From: Azorinus chamasolen
Taxonomy: Eukaryota; Mollusca; Bivalvia; Cardiida; Solecurtidae
Reading direction: 5' to 3'
DNA length: 64,000 nucleotides
NCBI GenBank assembly: GCA_963576725.1
Contig: OY755238.1
Coordinates: 25,035,834-25,099,833, forward strand
Below, piece after piece: positions 10,909-21,700 of the stretch (position 1 is the first letter of the stretch; each line of letters begins with the position of its first letter). A program made the translations under genes and the position numbers. A model generated the notes under the pieces. The model was not told the origin of the DNA. It saw nothing but the letters and a program-made list of their open reading frames with translations, and ran no database searches.

Positions 10909-11403
10909 TTAATCCTTTACTCAATCAATAGACATGTACAGAATAAGGCATGTATGCATATCAACCCTGGTTCCCTGTTCTATGTTTATTACAGATTTCA
11001 ATACCTACTGAATATTCATGGACAAAAAGGTTATTATGAAATATGGAAGGTGGAGCATTGCAGCCACTTTAGAAAGTGAAGACACAGATCTTTGTTATTC
11101 TAGTAGCAAACAGAGTAGACCCAGATCAGACGGCTCCTCTAGGAGCCATCTGATCTGGGTCTACTCTGTTTGCAGATGCATGAAAACACGTTTATATGAG
11201 GGAAAGGGTTAACTAACTAAATTTTTATAAAAGCACATGAACAACAGAATGTTTGTTCAAGACAGAAACTGTAGAATAAGACTTATATAATTCCATAAGC
11301 AAACAGAGCAGACCCTGACCAGAAGGCTCCTACAGGAGCCTTCTGATCTGGGTCTACTCTGTTGGTAAAGGAGTTAAAATGTTTATATGGAGTAAAGGAT
11401 TAA
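10909..11403. mobile_element. pbA host of a nested pbB
   Basis: Left part TTAATCCTTTACTCAATCAA. It resumes after the insert with TTTTTATAAAAGCACATGAA, a full core (CCTGACCAGAAGGCTCC) and ends GGAGTAAAGGATTAA. Confidence 0.7.
10961..11212. mobile_element. pbB nested in pbA
   Basis: Starts TCAACCCTGGTTCCCTGTTC and ends ATGAGGGAAAGGGTTAA. The core is one of the few symmetric ones (CCCAGATCAGA on both arms). Confidence 0.82.
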
Positions 11404-11840
11404 GTTGCTATTTCTTGTGGTACCGTTTAGTGTGAGAAGCAATGTATGGACAATTTTTGGATTTGCTTTGGACACACTTTGGACCTAGATTACACACCGA
11501 GTAACTCGGCATCTTGTCAGGAACAAAACCATATAAACTTTGCCTTGCTAAACTTCACTACGGAAGGCTCAACTAATTAAGAATAAACCTTTCAAAGGTT
11601 TAAGGTCAAGGATGCAAGATAATGATTTATCTGATATAGTGAGGGAATGGCGATTTACAATACAGATTTTATACATTTATGAAAACAATTGCATCAAGTT
11701 TCGTACAAGACGAAAGAATGACAGTATAATATCAAGTTTTAATGACATAAAAGTAGTGAAAAGTGATGAAAAGTTCTATATATTATCTTACCCATTCATT
11801 GAAATAAAACCCTGAATTGTATATCAACTGATGCACACAT
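11404..11840. other. No feature seen
   Basis: A 67-codon plus-strand ORF (11612-11815) has no initiation or splice support. Otherwise single-copy. Confidence 0.3.
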
Positions 11841-11841
11841 A

Positions 11842-12046
11842 CAGTAAAACCCCGCTAATGCGACCACCTAAAAGAGGTATAATTCTGGGTGGCAGAGGCA
11901 GGTGGTAGCTTAATGCAGGACGAAAGTTATGCAGAAAGCTCCTATAGGAGCTTTCTGCATAACTTTCATCCTGCATTAAGCAACCACCTGCTTTAGACAA
12001 CATCAGTGGCTGTTTATTAAGTGGTCGCATTAGCGGGGTTTTACTG
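11842..12046. mobile_element. pogM element, reference copy
   Basis: CAGTAAAACCCCGCTAATGC and GCATTAGCGGGGTTTTACTG are perfect TIRs flanked by TA on both sides. The stem arms of about 50 bp centre on GCTCCTATAGGAGC. CAG ends and a TA duplication fit the pogo/Tigger branch of Tc1/mariner (inferred). Confidence 0.9.
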
Positions 12047-12116
12047 TATTTGTAAAAGGTAGCTAAACTACAGATGAGGAAATATATAAATTAAAGAATA
12101 CCTTATTTTTATAATG

Positions 12117-12282
12117 GCCTATGTACACAGGATCGTTTGGTATTGGCAGAAACCAAAGAGTCAGATATATAATAATTTCATAAGCAAACAGAGCAGACCC
12201 TGATCAGACAGCTCCTATAGGTCTGGGTCTACTCTGTTTGTAAGTGCCCAAAAAGGTGTTTATGTGAAAGAAAAGGTCAACC
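12117..12282. repeat. pbA, left side missing, core shortened
   Basis: Begins at GGCCTATGTACACAGGATCG. The hairpin reads CAGCTCCTATAGGTCTGGGT, so part of the second arm is gone. Confidence 0.6.
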
Positions 12283-12359
12283 TAAATATTAGGCTTGCCA
12301 CTCCTCCATCTCCACAGGTTTGTAAAACTGAACAAGTCAGTCAGACTTTGTTTGATAAT

Positions 12360-12610
12360 TTAAACACCTTTCCTGTTGAATATTCGTGTAAGAAATAATG
12401 ACATCATGAATATTTATCAGAGGAATTTTTACAACTTGAAATGTAAACAGAATATTTTGGCATTGGTAGAAACTGTAGAGTCAGATCTGTTATAATTTCA
12501 TAGGCAAACAGAACAGACCCTGATCAGACAGATCCTACAGGAGCTGGATGATTTGGGTCTACTCTATTTTAAAAGGCATCAAAATGTGTTTATATGAGGG
12601 AAGGAGCTAA
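12360..12610. mobile_element. pbA element
   Basis: TTAAACACCTTTCCTGTTGA, then GAAATAATGACATCATGAAT, and core arms CCCTGATCAGACAGATCC and GATTTGGGTCTACTC. The right end has decayed to GGAGCTAAA. Confidence 0.78.
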
Positions 12611-12745
12611 ATGAAACTGATGGGGTATCACATAGTACAGAACCTGAACAAACTTTTCCTTTTTTGAGCAATTTTATCTGGGTCTACACTATTTGTCCAA
12701 GTCTGTCTGGGCGACTATGTAAGTTAATTCTTTACACTTGTTCTA

Positions 12746-12946
12746 ACATTAACGCTTTACTTGATAGGGTCACCTTTTTAAGTCTTGGCAAACAGAGTAG
12801 ACTCAGTGTCCGCTTTGTTTGCATACAAAATAATACAGATCGGACTCTATGGTGTCTGCCATGGCACACACATGTCCTGCATTCATATGCCTTTATAAAA
12901 ATTCAACTAATTAATATTCGTAATGTCATTATTTCTTACATGAATT
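12746..12946. repeat. pbA, reverse orientation, core partly deleted
   Basis: Starts TAACGCTTTACTTGATAGGG and ends TTATTTCTTACATGAATTGT. Only AGAGTAGACTCAG remains of the first core arm. Confidence 0.6.
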
Positions 12947-12948
12947 GT

Positions 12949-13115
12949 TATCGCTAATGCGACCACCTAAAAGAGGTATAAATTTGGGTGCTAGATGCAG
13001 GTGGTAGCTTAATGCAGGACAAAAGTAATTACTTTTGTCCTGCATTAAGCAACCACCTGCTTATAAAGACAGGTATGTTTATTCATTAAGTAGTCACATT
13101 TGAGGGGTTTTACTG
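12949..13115. mobile_element. pogM, left terminus lost
   Basis: Begins TCGCTAATGCGACCACCTAA, already inside the TIR. Stem arms meet at AAAAGTAATTACTTTT; the right end is GAGGGGTTTTACTG. Confidence 0.8.
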
Positions 13116-13280
13116 TATATCAATACTGCCAGTGATTTAGTCAATTAACTTACTTCTTTAAAGTAAAGAATACATCTACATTACACAACTTTGTAAAGCA
13201 AACATGTCACCAGTTTTAGTGACCATTTGATGATGTGGCACAAGTGGACATAAACATGTCAGAAAAATACAATGGAGTCT

Positions 13281-13492
13281 TTAAGCCATTCCCTGCCAAG
13301 CACTGTTTTCTAATTGATACATTGTCACCAGTTTCAAGTTTTAGAATGGATATTTCTTCAATTTCTTTACAAAAAGATAAACAGAGCGGCAAACTCTGCA
13401 GATCCTGATGAGATGTCTATTTGTTCTATATCTCATCTGGATCTAAACTGTTTGATATCACAAACTGCTCTTCATGGCAGTGAAGGACTTAA
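13281..13492. mobile_element. pbD element
   Basis: TTAAGCCATTCCCTGCCAAG to AAGGACTTAA. Core arms GATCCTGATGAGATG and ATCTCATCTGGATCTAAACT keep the T/A asymmetry. Confidence 0.7.
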
Positions 13493-13601
13493 ATCTACAA
13501 CGAAAATGTCAAACTTCTCGGAAAGCATATTTTACGAAAAAACACCTCATTGTAGTATATACAATAATGAGCAATGCTACAAGAAGGGGAATCATTTGGG
13601 T

Positions 13602-14045
13602 TTAATCTTTTACCTCAAGAATATTCATTTAACCCTTTCCCTGCTCTATGTTTATTTCGATATTCAATACCTTCTGAATATTCATGGTCAAAATAGTTAA
13701 AATGAAAAAATTGAAGGTGGAACATTATAACCATTTAAGAAAGTGAAGAAACTGAACTATAAAATTCCATTAGCAAACACAGCAGACCCTGGTCAGAGGG
13801 CTAACAGATGCGTGAAAAAACATCTATATGAAGGAAAGGGTTAAGAAATAATGACTGCATGAATATCAATATACTGATTTTTCATAATGTCATAATAAAG
13901 GATTTTTAATCATGGCAGAAACTGCAGAATCAGATTTTTTTTTCGTAAGCAAATTGAGCAGCACTTAATAAAATGGCACTTACAGCAGTTATCTGATCTG
14001 AGTCTACTCTGTTTGCAAATGTGGCTTTATTAGGTAAAGGGTTAA
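13602..14045. mobile_element. pbA host of a cleanly nested pbB
   Basis: Left part ends AGAATATTCATTTAA and the right part resumes TTAAGAAATAATGACTGCAT. Removing the insert and one TTAA restores the pbA consensus. Ends GGTAAAGGGTTAA. Confidence 0.82.
13629..13844. mobile_element. pbB nested in pbA, with TTAA duplication
   Basis: TTAACCCTTTCCCTGCTCTA to AAGGAAAGGGTTAA. Most of the second core arm is deleted after GGTCAGAGGGCTAACAG. Confidence 0.85.
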
Positions 14046-14229
14046 AAATATTTTAGTCCGCTTCAAAACATTTGCTCAGGGTACTCTGCACTGAAAATCC
14101 AGATCAGATGCCATATTTCTGATGTGGCAGTAAATCTGGGTTTCCGCTACTGGCAAAATTTGAATGATGCATTAAAAATCTCTTTGCATAGCTGAGAACA
14201 GTTTAGCACAGAAGAGCCAGATAAAACAC

Positions 14230-14457
14230 TTCCCCTCATACAAATGCTTATTCGATCCTTTGAATACAGAATACACCCAGACCAGAAAGTTCCTGTAGGA
14301 GCCATCTAATCTGGGTCTGCTCTGTTTGCTTATGAAATGATAAGAGATCTTACTCTACAGTTTCTGTCAGTTTAAAAAATGGTGTGCACATAGTCAGGTA
14401 TAAAATATTCATGATGTCATTATTTCTTACATGAATATTCAGCAGGGAAAGGATTAA
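14230..14457. mobile_element. pbA element, reverse
   Basis: Short side CAAATGCTTATTCGATCCTT, a symmetric core (CCCAGACCAGA / TCTAATCTGGGTC), TGTCATTATTTCTTACATGA, end GGGAAAGGATTAA. Confidence 0.72.
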
Positions 14458-14539
14458 CAGAGAAGAGCCCTCTTACATCCAGATCTAGGACAATTTTTAT
14501 CATACATGGTTATCATAATTTAATAATGCATGGACTTGA

Positions 14540-14905
14540 CCCTTTGCTCCATTATTAAGCCTTTCCCTCATATACCGTAAACACGTTTTCATGTATTTGC
14601 AAACAGAGTAGACTCAGATCAGACAGCTCCTATAAGAGCCGTCTGATCAGGGTCTGCTGTTTGTTAATGGAATTTGATAGACCTGTTTCTTTACTTTCTT
14701 AAATGGCTAAATGTTCCATCTTCCATATTTCATTATAACTATTTTGTCTATGAATGTTCAGTAGGTATTGAAATTTGAAATAAACATAGAACAGGGAAAG
14801 GGTTAATTCCATCATTTTACACATTTGCAAACAGAATAGAACCAGATAAGACAGCTCCTGTAGGAACAATCTGATCAGGATCTGTTTTGTTTGTTTACAT
14901 GATGC
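14540..14905. repeat. pbA remnant hosting a pbB
   Basis: Left piece TTGACCCTTTGCTCCATTAT. After the insert, CACATTTGCAAACAGAATAG and core arms CCAGATAAGACAGC and TCTGATCAGGATCTG. The long side is missing. Confidence 0.55.
14554..14806. mobile_element. pbB element, complete
   Basis: TTAAGCCTTTCCCTCATATA to AACAGGGAAAGGGTTAA. Contains AATGTTCCATCTTCCATATT. Confidence 0.85.
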
Positions 14906-15039
14906 GGATGCTGTGACTTAAGTCAGGCCAGTATATTTCATTGTTTTAGTTTTGCAACAAGAGCTAGATCTAACTAATATTCATACTAGGCAGAGTCTTG
15001 CCTAAGTAGATGGTTAAATATTCATGATAGCTGGGCTAG

Positions 15040-15204
15040 TTAACCCTTTACCTGATAGAGAAAAATGATGAAATTATAAATCTGATTCTACACTTTCTGC
15101 CATGGTAAAAACATCCGTTCTGCATAAGCCATTATAAAATTCAGCTAATTAATATTTAAACAGTCATTATGTCCTGCATGAATATTCATCAGATAAAGGG
15201 TTAA
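15040..15204. mobile_element. pbA, hairpin core deleted
   Basis: TTAACCCTTTACCTGATAGA joins straight to GATTCTACACTTTCTGCCAT, then ATGAATATTCATCAGATAAA and TTAA. It lies about 50 bp beyond the E7 stop, so it is probably in the 3-prime UTR. Confidence 0.8.
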
Positions 15205-15255
15205 CACAGATAGTGTTACAAATGCACATTGCTACACAATTCCATGTTGCATGTC

Positions 15256-15789
15256 TCAGTCTTCTGCTGTCTTGTTCGTCTCACTGCTGATGTAATCTTC
15301 ACTTTTCACAACCATTTTATCTTTATCGCTTGAAACTGATTTCTCATCAGAGTTTGGAACACTCTTTCCATCATCACTTTTTGCTTTAGCAACACTTTGC
15401 TCTGAAACATCCCCTTCAGTCAAGAAAGTTACATGCTCATTTTCTTTCTTTTCTATAATTTCAACTTCTTCTGAATGTTCAACTGAATTCTCTTGTGGTT
15501 TAGCCTTTCCATTCATTTCTGAATTAGCCTTTTCTTCACTATCTTTTCCATTGGCTTGTTCCTCTTTCTCAGAACTACCTGCTCCCTCATTGTTTTGTCT
15601 TTTGTTTTCGTTTTCTTCATGAGGCATCTCTATATTGTCATTGTCTTTGTGAAGACCATTTTGATACACTAGATCCGAGTTTTCTGGATGAAGTTTTTCC
15701 GGTTTGTCCTCTCCTGCCCAGCCTTGCAGAGGGCTCTTAATGCCTGATGACTTCTGTGTAATTGGTTTCTGAGTTACCACTATAGAAGG
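15256..15789 (-). CDS. Alternative last exon E7: acidic Lys/Glu/Ser-rich tail
   Basis: 177 codons and a TGA, opening after the acceptor ttctctattacag with PSIVVTQKPITQKSSGIKSP. The rest is strongly hydrophilic, rich in Glu, Lys, Ser and Asn, with no hydrophobic segment and no Cys, so it is probably disordered. Low complexity means similarity searches will give little. The open frame without stops in AT-rich sequence, together with the phase match to E6, supports coding. Confidence 0.7.
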   Translation of the reverse strand, partial: PSIVVTQKPITQKSSGIKSPLQGWAGEDKPEKLHPENSDLVYQNGLHKDNDNIEMPHEENENKRQNNEGAGSSEKEEQANGKDSEEKANSEMNGKAKPQENSVEHSEEVEIIEKKENEHVTFLTEGDVSEQSVAKAKSDDGKSVPNSDEKSVSSDKDKMVVKSEDYISSETNKTAED

Positions 15790-18700
15790 CTGTAATAGAG
15801 AATGGACAATCAAACTTTACTCCATGAACATTCATATAAGAAATAAATATACAGTAGATCCCTCTAATGTGACCACTTAACGAATAACCATAGCTACTTT
15901 TATAAGCAGTTGGCTGCTTAATGCAGGAAGAAAGTAATGCAGAAAGCTCCTATAGGAGCTTTCTGCATTACTTTCATCCTGCATTAAGCTACCACCAGTC
16001 CCGCCTCTACCACCCAGAATTATGTCCCTTTTTGGTGCTCGCATTAGAGGGGTTTTACTGTATCATCAATATAAAGTGGATTATTCTTATTATTATGGTA
16101 CATGAACACAGGCACTTTTGGCCAGGACAGAACCTGTAGAATCTGATCTATTTCATAAGCAAATAGAGTATTCCCTGGTCAGACAGCTCCTACAGGAGCC
16201 ATATGGTCTTGGTCTATTCTGTTGGCAAAGGTGTAGAAAAGTGTATTTATAGAGTAAAGAGTTAACCCTATCCCTCACATAAACGCCTTTCAGACCCTTT
16301 GCAAACAGAGAAGACCCAGATATAAACAGCTCCTGTAGGAGTTGTCTGATCCGGGTCTGATCTGTTTGCTTATAAAATTTTAATAGATCTGACTCTACAG
16401 TTTCTACCAATACAAACATTCCTGTGTACATAATTATGCTATTATAATTTTTCAGCTGATACAACTATTTACACTGACAAGCTAGCAATTAGTGTAGACC
16501 TTCATCAAACCTCTCCTTCAGAAGCAATTTGATCTGGGTCTAGATCTGGGTCTGCATTAATGATCAATGTTGAAGCAATTTGATTTGGATCTAGATCTGG
16601 GTCTGCATCAATGCTCAATGTGGAAGCAATTTGATCTGGGTCTAGATCTGGGTCTGCATTAATGATCAATGTGGAAGTATCCATCAGTGTTTAACTCTTT
16701 GCAAGTAATTTTTCGTCTGCAACAATTGTCGTCTGCTTCAATTCTAAAAATAAAATTTTCTGTCATTTCTTTGCAAAAATATGATCAAAGTGACAAACAG
16801 TTTGGATCCTGATGAGACACCGCATTATGCGGCGTCTCATCTGGATCCAAACTGTTTGCATAGGTAATCACAGTTTTGCCGCTAGCGTGCAAAGAGTTAA
16901 CTAGTTTTTCCATTCAGTATGAAATGCTTAAATTTGCAAGAGGATTTCAATATTTTGACAAACAGTGCAGATGCTGATCAGTCTAGCCCTCTAAAAGTCT
17001 TCTGATCTGGGTCTACATTTTATCCAGTCACCAGGCTTCTCTAGTGACATAATAAAGGGGGTGCAAATAAACTTAGGTTTATTAGGTTACTTCCGGTAGT
17101 GGAAGGTTTATTAGGTTAGTAGATAGGCGTAATGATTCTATAACCATGGAACTATTTTAGTTTTCTGTAAATATTCATAAACATGTTGATGGAATAGATC
17201 TAACAGATCTATTTGGTCACCAGAAGAATTATTCAAATGAGAAAAAATAAAAATAATTGGCTACAGCTGGATTCGAACCCGCGCCTGATCCTACAAAAAC
17301 TAATTCTATTCTCTCTAGAGACGTCGCCCTTACCGATTACGCCACTGAGGCCACATACAAAATGACGTTGATTTATCACTTTTATTAATTTAATCCATCG
17401 CTGGCAAAACCCGATTTTGCTAAAATCAAACCTGGAAGCAAAGATTGACAGATAAATAGTAAATGTTTTCTTTTCACTCTCATGATTATTTGATTGATAA
17501 ACTCTTACAGGGGCGGTGATAGTCATAAACCTAAATATAGCCTGTTCAGTTCCATCGATTTCTGAGTGACGTTAGGTAGAATCTAAAAATAGAAACCGAG
17601 ACTACGTAACTCGAATTTGACCAAAGAATATAGATCATGTCTGTTTGAAATAACTTATCGACCCTCGATTCAAATCATCTTATTTTTCAAATTCAACCAC
17701 GTTTCTCTTCTAGTAATACAAGTATCGAAACTATATTCCTCTGCGGTAGCTCATTAGATCTATTTACGTCTAAATGGAAGTGAAAAGGGAGGGATCCGTT
17801 GATCGAAAAACTGCATTTTCAATGTAAATTATTTCAAGAGTGTTATGAGTCTATAAAAAAAGACATTTAACTATATTGACTGGATAAATCGAATAATAGG
17901 TTAGTGCCGTAGATGGGACGCCTTTATCCGACTCGGAGAGAAAACAGTTGAGGCTCGGCAAGCCTCGCCTCAACGTTTTCTCCCCTCGTCGGATAAAGCG
18001 TCCCATCTATGGCACTAACCTATTATTCTCTATATTTTCAAATGGCAATACATTAGTTAACCACATTCGTAGGGTTAAAAGGAGGAATTAAAGCGAATGT
18101 AGATGAGCACAAAATAACATGACTGAAATTTATATATAAAACTACTCTAAACAAATCTTATTCAGTGTCGTTCTTTCCATAGAAAAGTTAGTGTTAATGT
18201 TTGCCAACAGTTTGGATCTAGATGTACAAAAGAACCTGTCTTAAGATACTTTGAATTGATTGCACCCAGAAACCGTAATCTTAAAAGCAGGAGGTTGCTT
18301 AATGCAGGGCCAAAGTAATGCAGAAAGCTCCTATAGGAGCTTTCTGCATCACTTTTAACCTGCATTAAGCTTTCACCTGCCATACAGACCCACAATTAGA
18401 CCTCTATTTAATGGTCACTAATTACAAAATTATGGGATGGGCTACTGATGACCTGCATGAAACAAATTTGATCCAGATAAAACAACCAAGAAACTTTGTG
18501 TCTCATTTGCCACTGTAATCACATTTTGCAGTTGAAAATAAAGAAAGAGAAAACATATAATAGTAAGAGTCTGATCAGGATCCAAACAGTTCAACACTTT
18601 GATTACATTTCTGGAGAAAAATCTCACAAATGTTACCCTTTAACCCATTACCTCATAGGTTATTTTTAGAACTAACCTCTTTGAATAAATCTACCGAAAC

Positions 18701-21700
18701 TAGCATTAACTAGAGAAAAGGAAAAATTTAGAATTTTGTAGTTTGAAACCTATAGGAGCAAATGCTCTATTTATCACAATGGTTTCACAAAATGACTTTT
18801 ACTGAGTCGTCAAAAGTTGTCAATATGAGGGAATGGGTTAATCTACAATAAGCAATTGTGACTATTTAACTCTGAAATTCAGCACTGAACTGGTTAAAAC
18901 CGGTTTTACCAATTCCTAATCAGCCCATCATACATTTTTTATGATGGAGAATAGAGGCAAAGCAAGATAACAAAACTTGCTTTCTTGCAGATTTCCATTT
19001 GACTTTATTTACTTAAACCTTTACTCCAAAAATATACCTTTGCAAACAGAGAAAACCCAGATCAGATGGGTCCTGTAGGAGCTGTCTGAACAAGGTCGGC
19101 TCTGTATACATATCAAATAATACAGATCTGATTCTATAGTTTCTGCAAGAGCCAAAAATTCATGTATTCATTCACCATTACAGAAATTCAGCTTATAAAT
19201 ATTCGAGATATCATTATTTCTTACATGAATATTCATCAGGGAAAGGGTTAAGATGCCACCTGCCTAAAAATACCTACCGGTAAGTAATCTGGGTCTACTT
19301 GGTTTGCAAAGGCATGAAATGAAATTTGCATGTTGAAAGTTATGCAGAAATCTCCCAAAGCTTTCTGCATGACTTTCACCCTGCATTAACATACCACCTA
19401 TCTGAAAGACCAGCACTGATTCTATTTTAAAATTTGGTTTGGTGGGGTTTAACTGTATACAACTTACATCTGCGTTTTCTTTCTGAATAAGACTTGCGCT
19501 GCTGGCCTGATCTTGTAAGTCCTCTCGACTTGCACTTCCCTGAAATCAAGTAATATTTACAAATTAGTACACTAAACAACTTGTTTATCTGCAATTACTG
19601 TAAGCTGGTATAATTCTGTGAGACTTATTACCCAGTGTTCGAAGATTTCAATAAAAAATTGTAATAATCAAGGACCTTGCACTGCTTCGAATTTGGCCAT
19701 GGTAGAAACTGCAGAATAAGGTATGTATTATTTCATAGGCAAACACTCAAGGGCCCTGATCAGACAACTCCTTGTGGAACCATCTGCTCCAGGTCTACTC
19801 TGTTTGCAAGGGTGTTTTACTCTTTCAGAAATAGAAACCAATCATTTAACCCATTCCTCCACATGCTATTTTTAGATCCAACCTCTTTGAATAAATCGAC
19901 CGAAAAGGAGCATTAAAGAGAAAAAGGAAAATTTTTAGAATTTTGTAGTTGGAAACCATTGTGATAAATAGAGCACTTGCTCCTATAGGAGCAAATGCTC
20001 TATTTATCACAATGGTTTCAAGAAGTGGTTATTACAGAGTGTAGACAGGTGTATTTATGGAGGAAAGGGTTAAATATCCTTTGCAAACAATGCAGTCCCA
20101 GGTGAGAGGATTTCCTGTGTATCCCTCTCATCAGTGTATCCAGTGTATGCCAAGATTAACACATTTCCAGGAATATTCGCAATAAGCTTGACCTATATGA
20201 ATTTTGGTATAGTCAGCTGATATTGACAGCTTCATGAAGAATGAAAGGAGTCTCCAGCATTACCTTCATTCAAGTTAGCAATCACCTGCTTTTGATCTTC
20301 ATGTAAATTTATGCAAGACTTCATGACTTCATTAACCTTTGTCCTGCTTAGCTAATTATTTTTAAACAATTTTGAACTTCATTTTCATAGTTCAAGCTAT
20401 AATCAGTTTGTCTACCAAAAAGAAGCCAGGGTGTCAAACAGTTTGGATCCTGATGAACTTCTGTGTAACTTGGCGTCTTATCTGGATTCAAACTGTTTGC
20501 AAAGGCAATCATGGATCCTTCGGCAAAAATTACTTACAACAGTTATTTTTACTACGGCATAATTATGAACACATACCGGTATATTATTAGCCAAGGTAGG
20601 AACTCTAGAATCAGATCTACCAGAACATTTTGTATATTAATTTGTCTGTATATAGAATAGACCCTGATCAGACGTCTCCTGCAGGAGAAAAATATCTTAT
20701 CTGGGTCTATTCCATTTGAAAAAGCCTGAAAAGGAATCTCAATGAGGTACAGGAATTTAAAAACGTCATTTTGCATTCACCAAGAGGTTACTTTTAAAAC
20801 AGTTCTACAGTACAGCCTCTCTATAATAGCCACATAATGAATAAATATGGCAATCTTTAAAAGCAGAAGGCTGCTTAATGCAGATTGAAAGCAATGCATT
20901 CTGCATTAAAGTTACCACCTGCCTTAAAGATCTGAAAATAGACTCTTTCCAGTGGTCATTATACAAATGTTTCACTATTAATGTACTTACCTTTTGACTG
21001 AGAGAAGATCTGACAGGTCGGTAGACATCACCCTTCCTCGACTTGCCAGACCTAAAGACCAGAGGGGATCGAGACCACAGAGAGAGGAGAGTGGAGAGAG
21101 TGGAGAGAGTGGAGAGTGGAGAGAGATCAGAGTTCAAGACCAGGGTCAGCAACCAAACAGACAGAATTGGTACAAGTAGAAATTTGCATTTAAAGTGCAG
21201 ATCAAAGATTTGATATCCATCAATGAAGTAAGTATTGGTGTATAATGGTGGCAAATACATGCCATATTTTTATTGAGTTCAAAAGAGGAAACCAGTACAA
21301 TGTGTATGATGAAATATACAGTGTGAGGTCATAGTCAAACATGTATTTGTATAATGTATATGTATTTTGTCATGTACAATGTATGTGTTTGGGTGATTGT
21401 TATATGTTTTCAAGTATAACAAGTTGGGGTTTTTTTTCCAAAAAGCAAAAGCATTATTGTGTTGGCAACATGAATAGTAGGTGATGGGTATAGTGTTTTT
21501 GCAATACAGAAGTGTTTTATATATAGCAGCAGGGTTATTATATGTGTGTGAGAGAGATTGACAGACAAATGTTTGGAAAGAAAGAGAAGCAGAAATGGGA
21601 ATAAAAAAGAAAAAAAGAAAAGTATTAAGTTCTATATATATAAAAAATCAACAAATCATACACAAATTCAAACTTTTAATTCAATTACAAATAATTCAAT

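Noticed and set aside
13314..13700. 128-codon plus-strand ORF
   Set aside because: It runs across a pbD and into a pbA/pbB nest; no protein-like segment.
20805..21260. 151-codon minus-strand ORF taken whole as a gene
   Set aside because: Only the 61-bp exon E5b within it has both splice sites. The rest is intron, microsatellite and pogM remnant.
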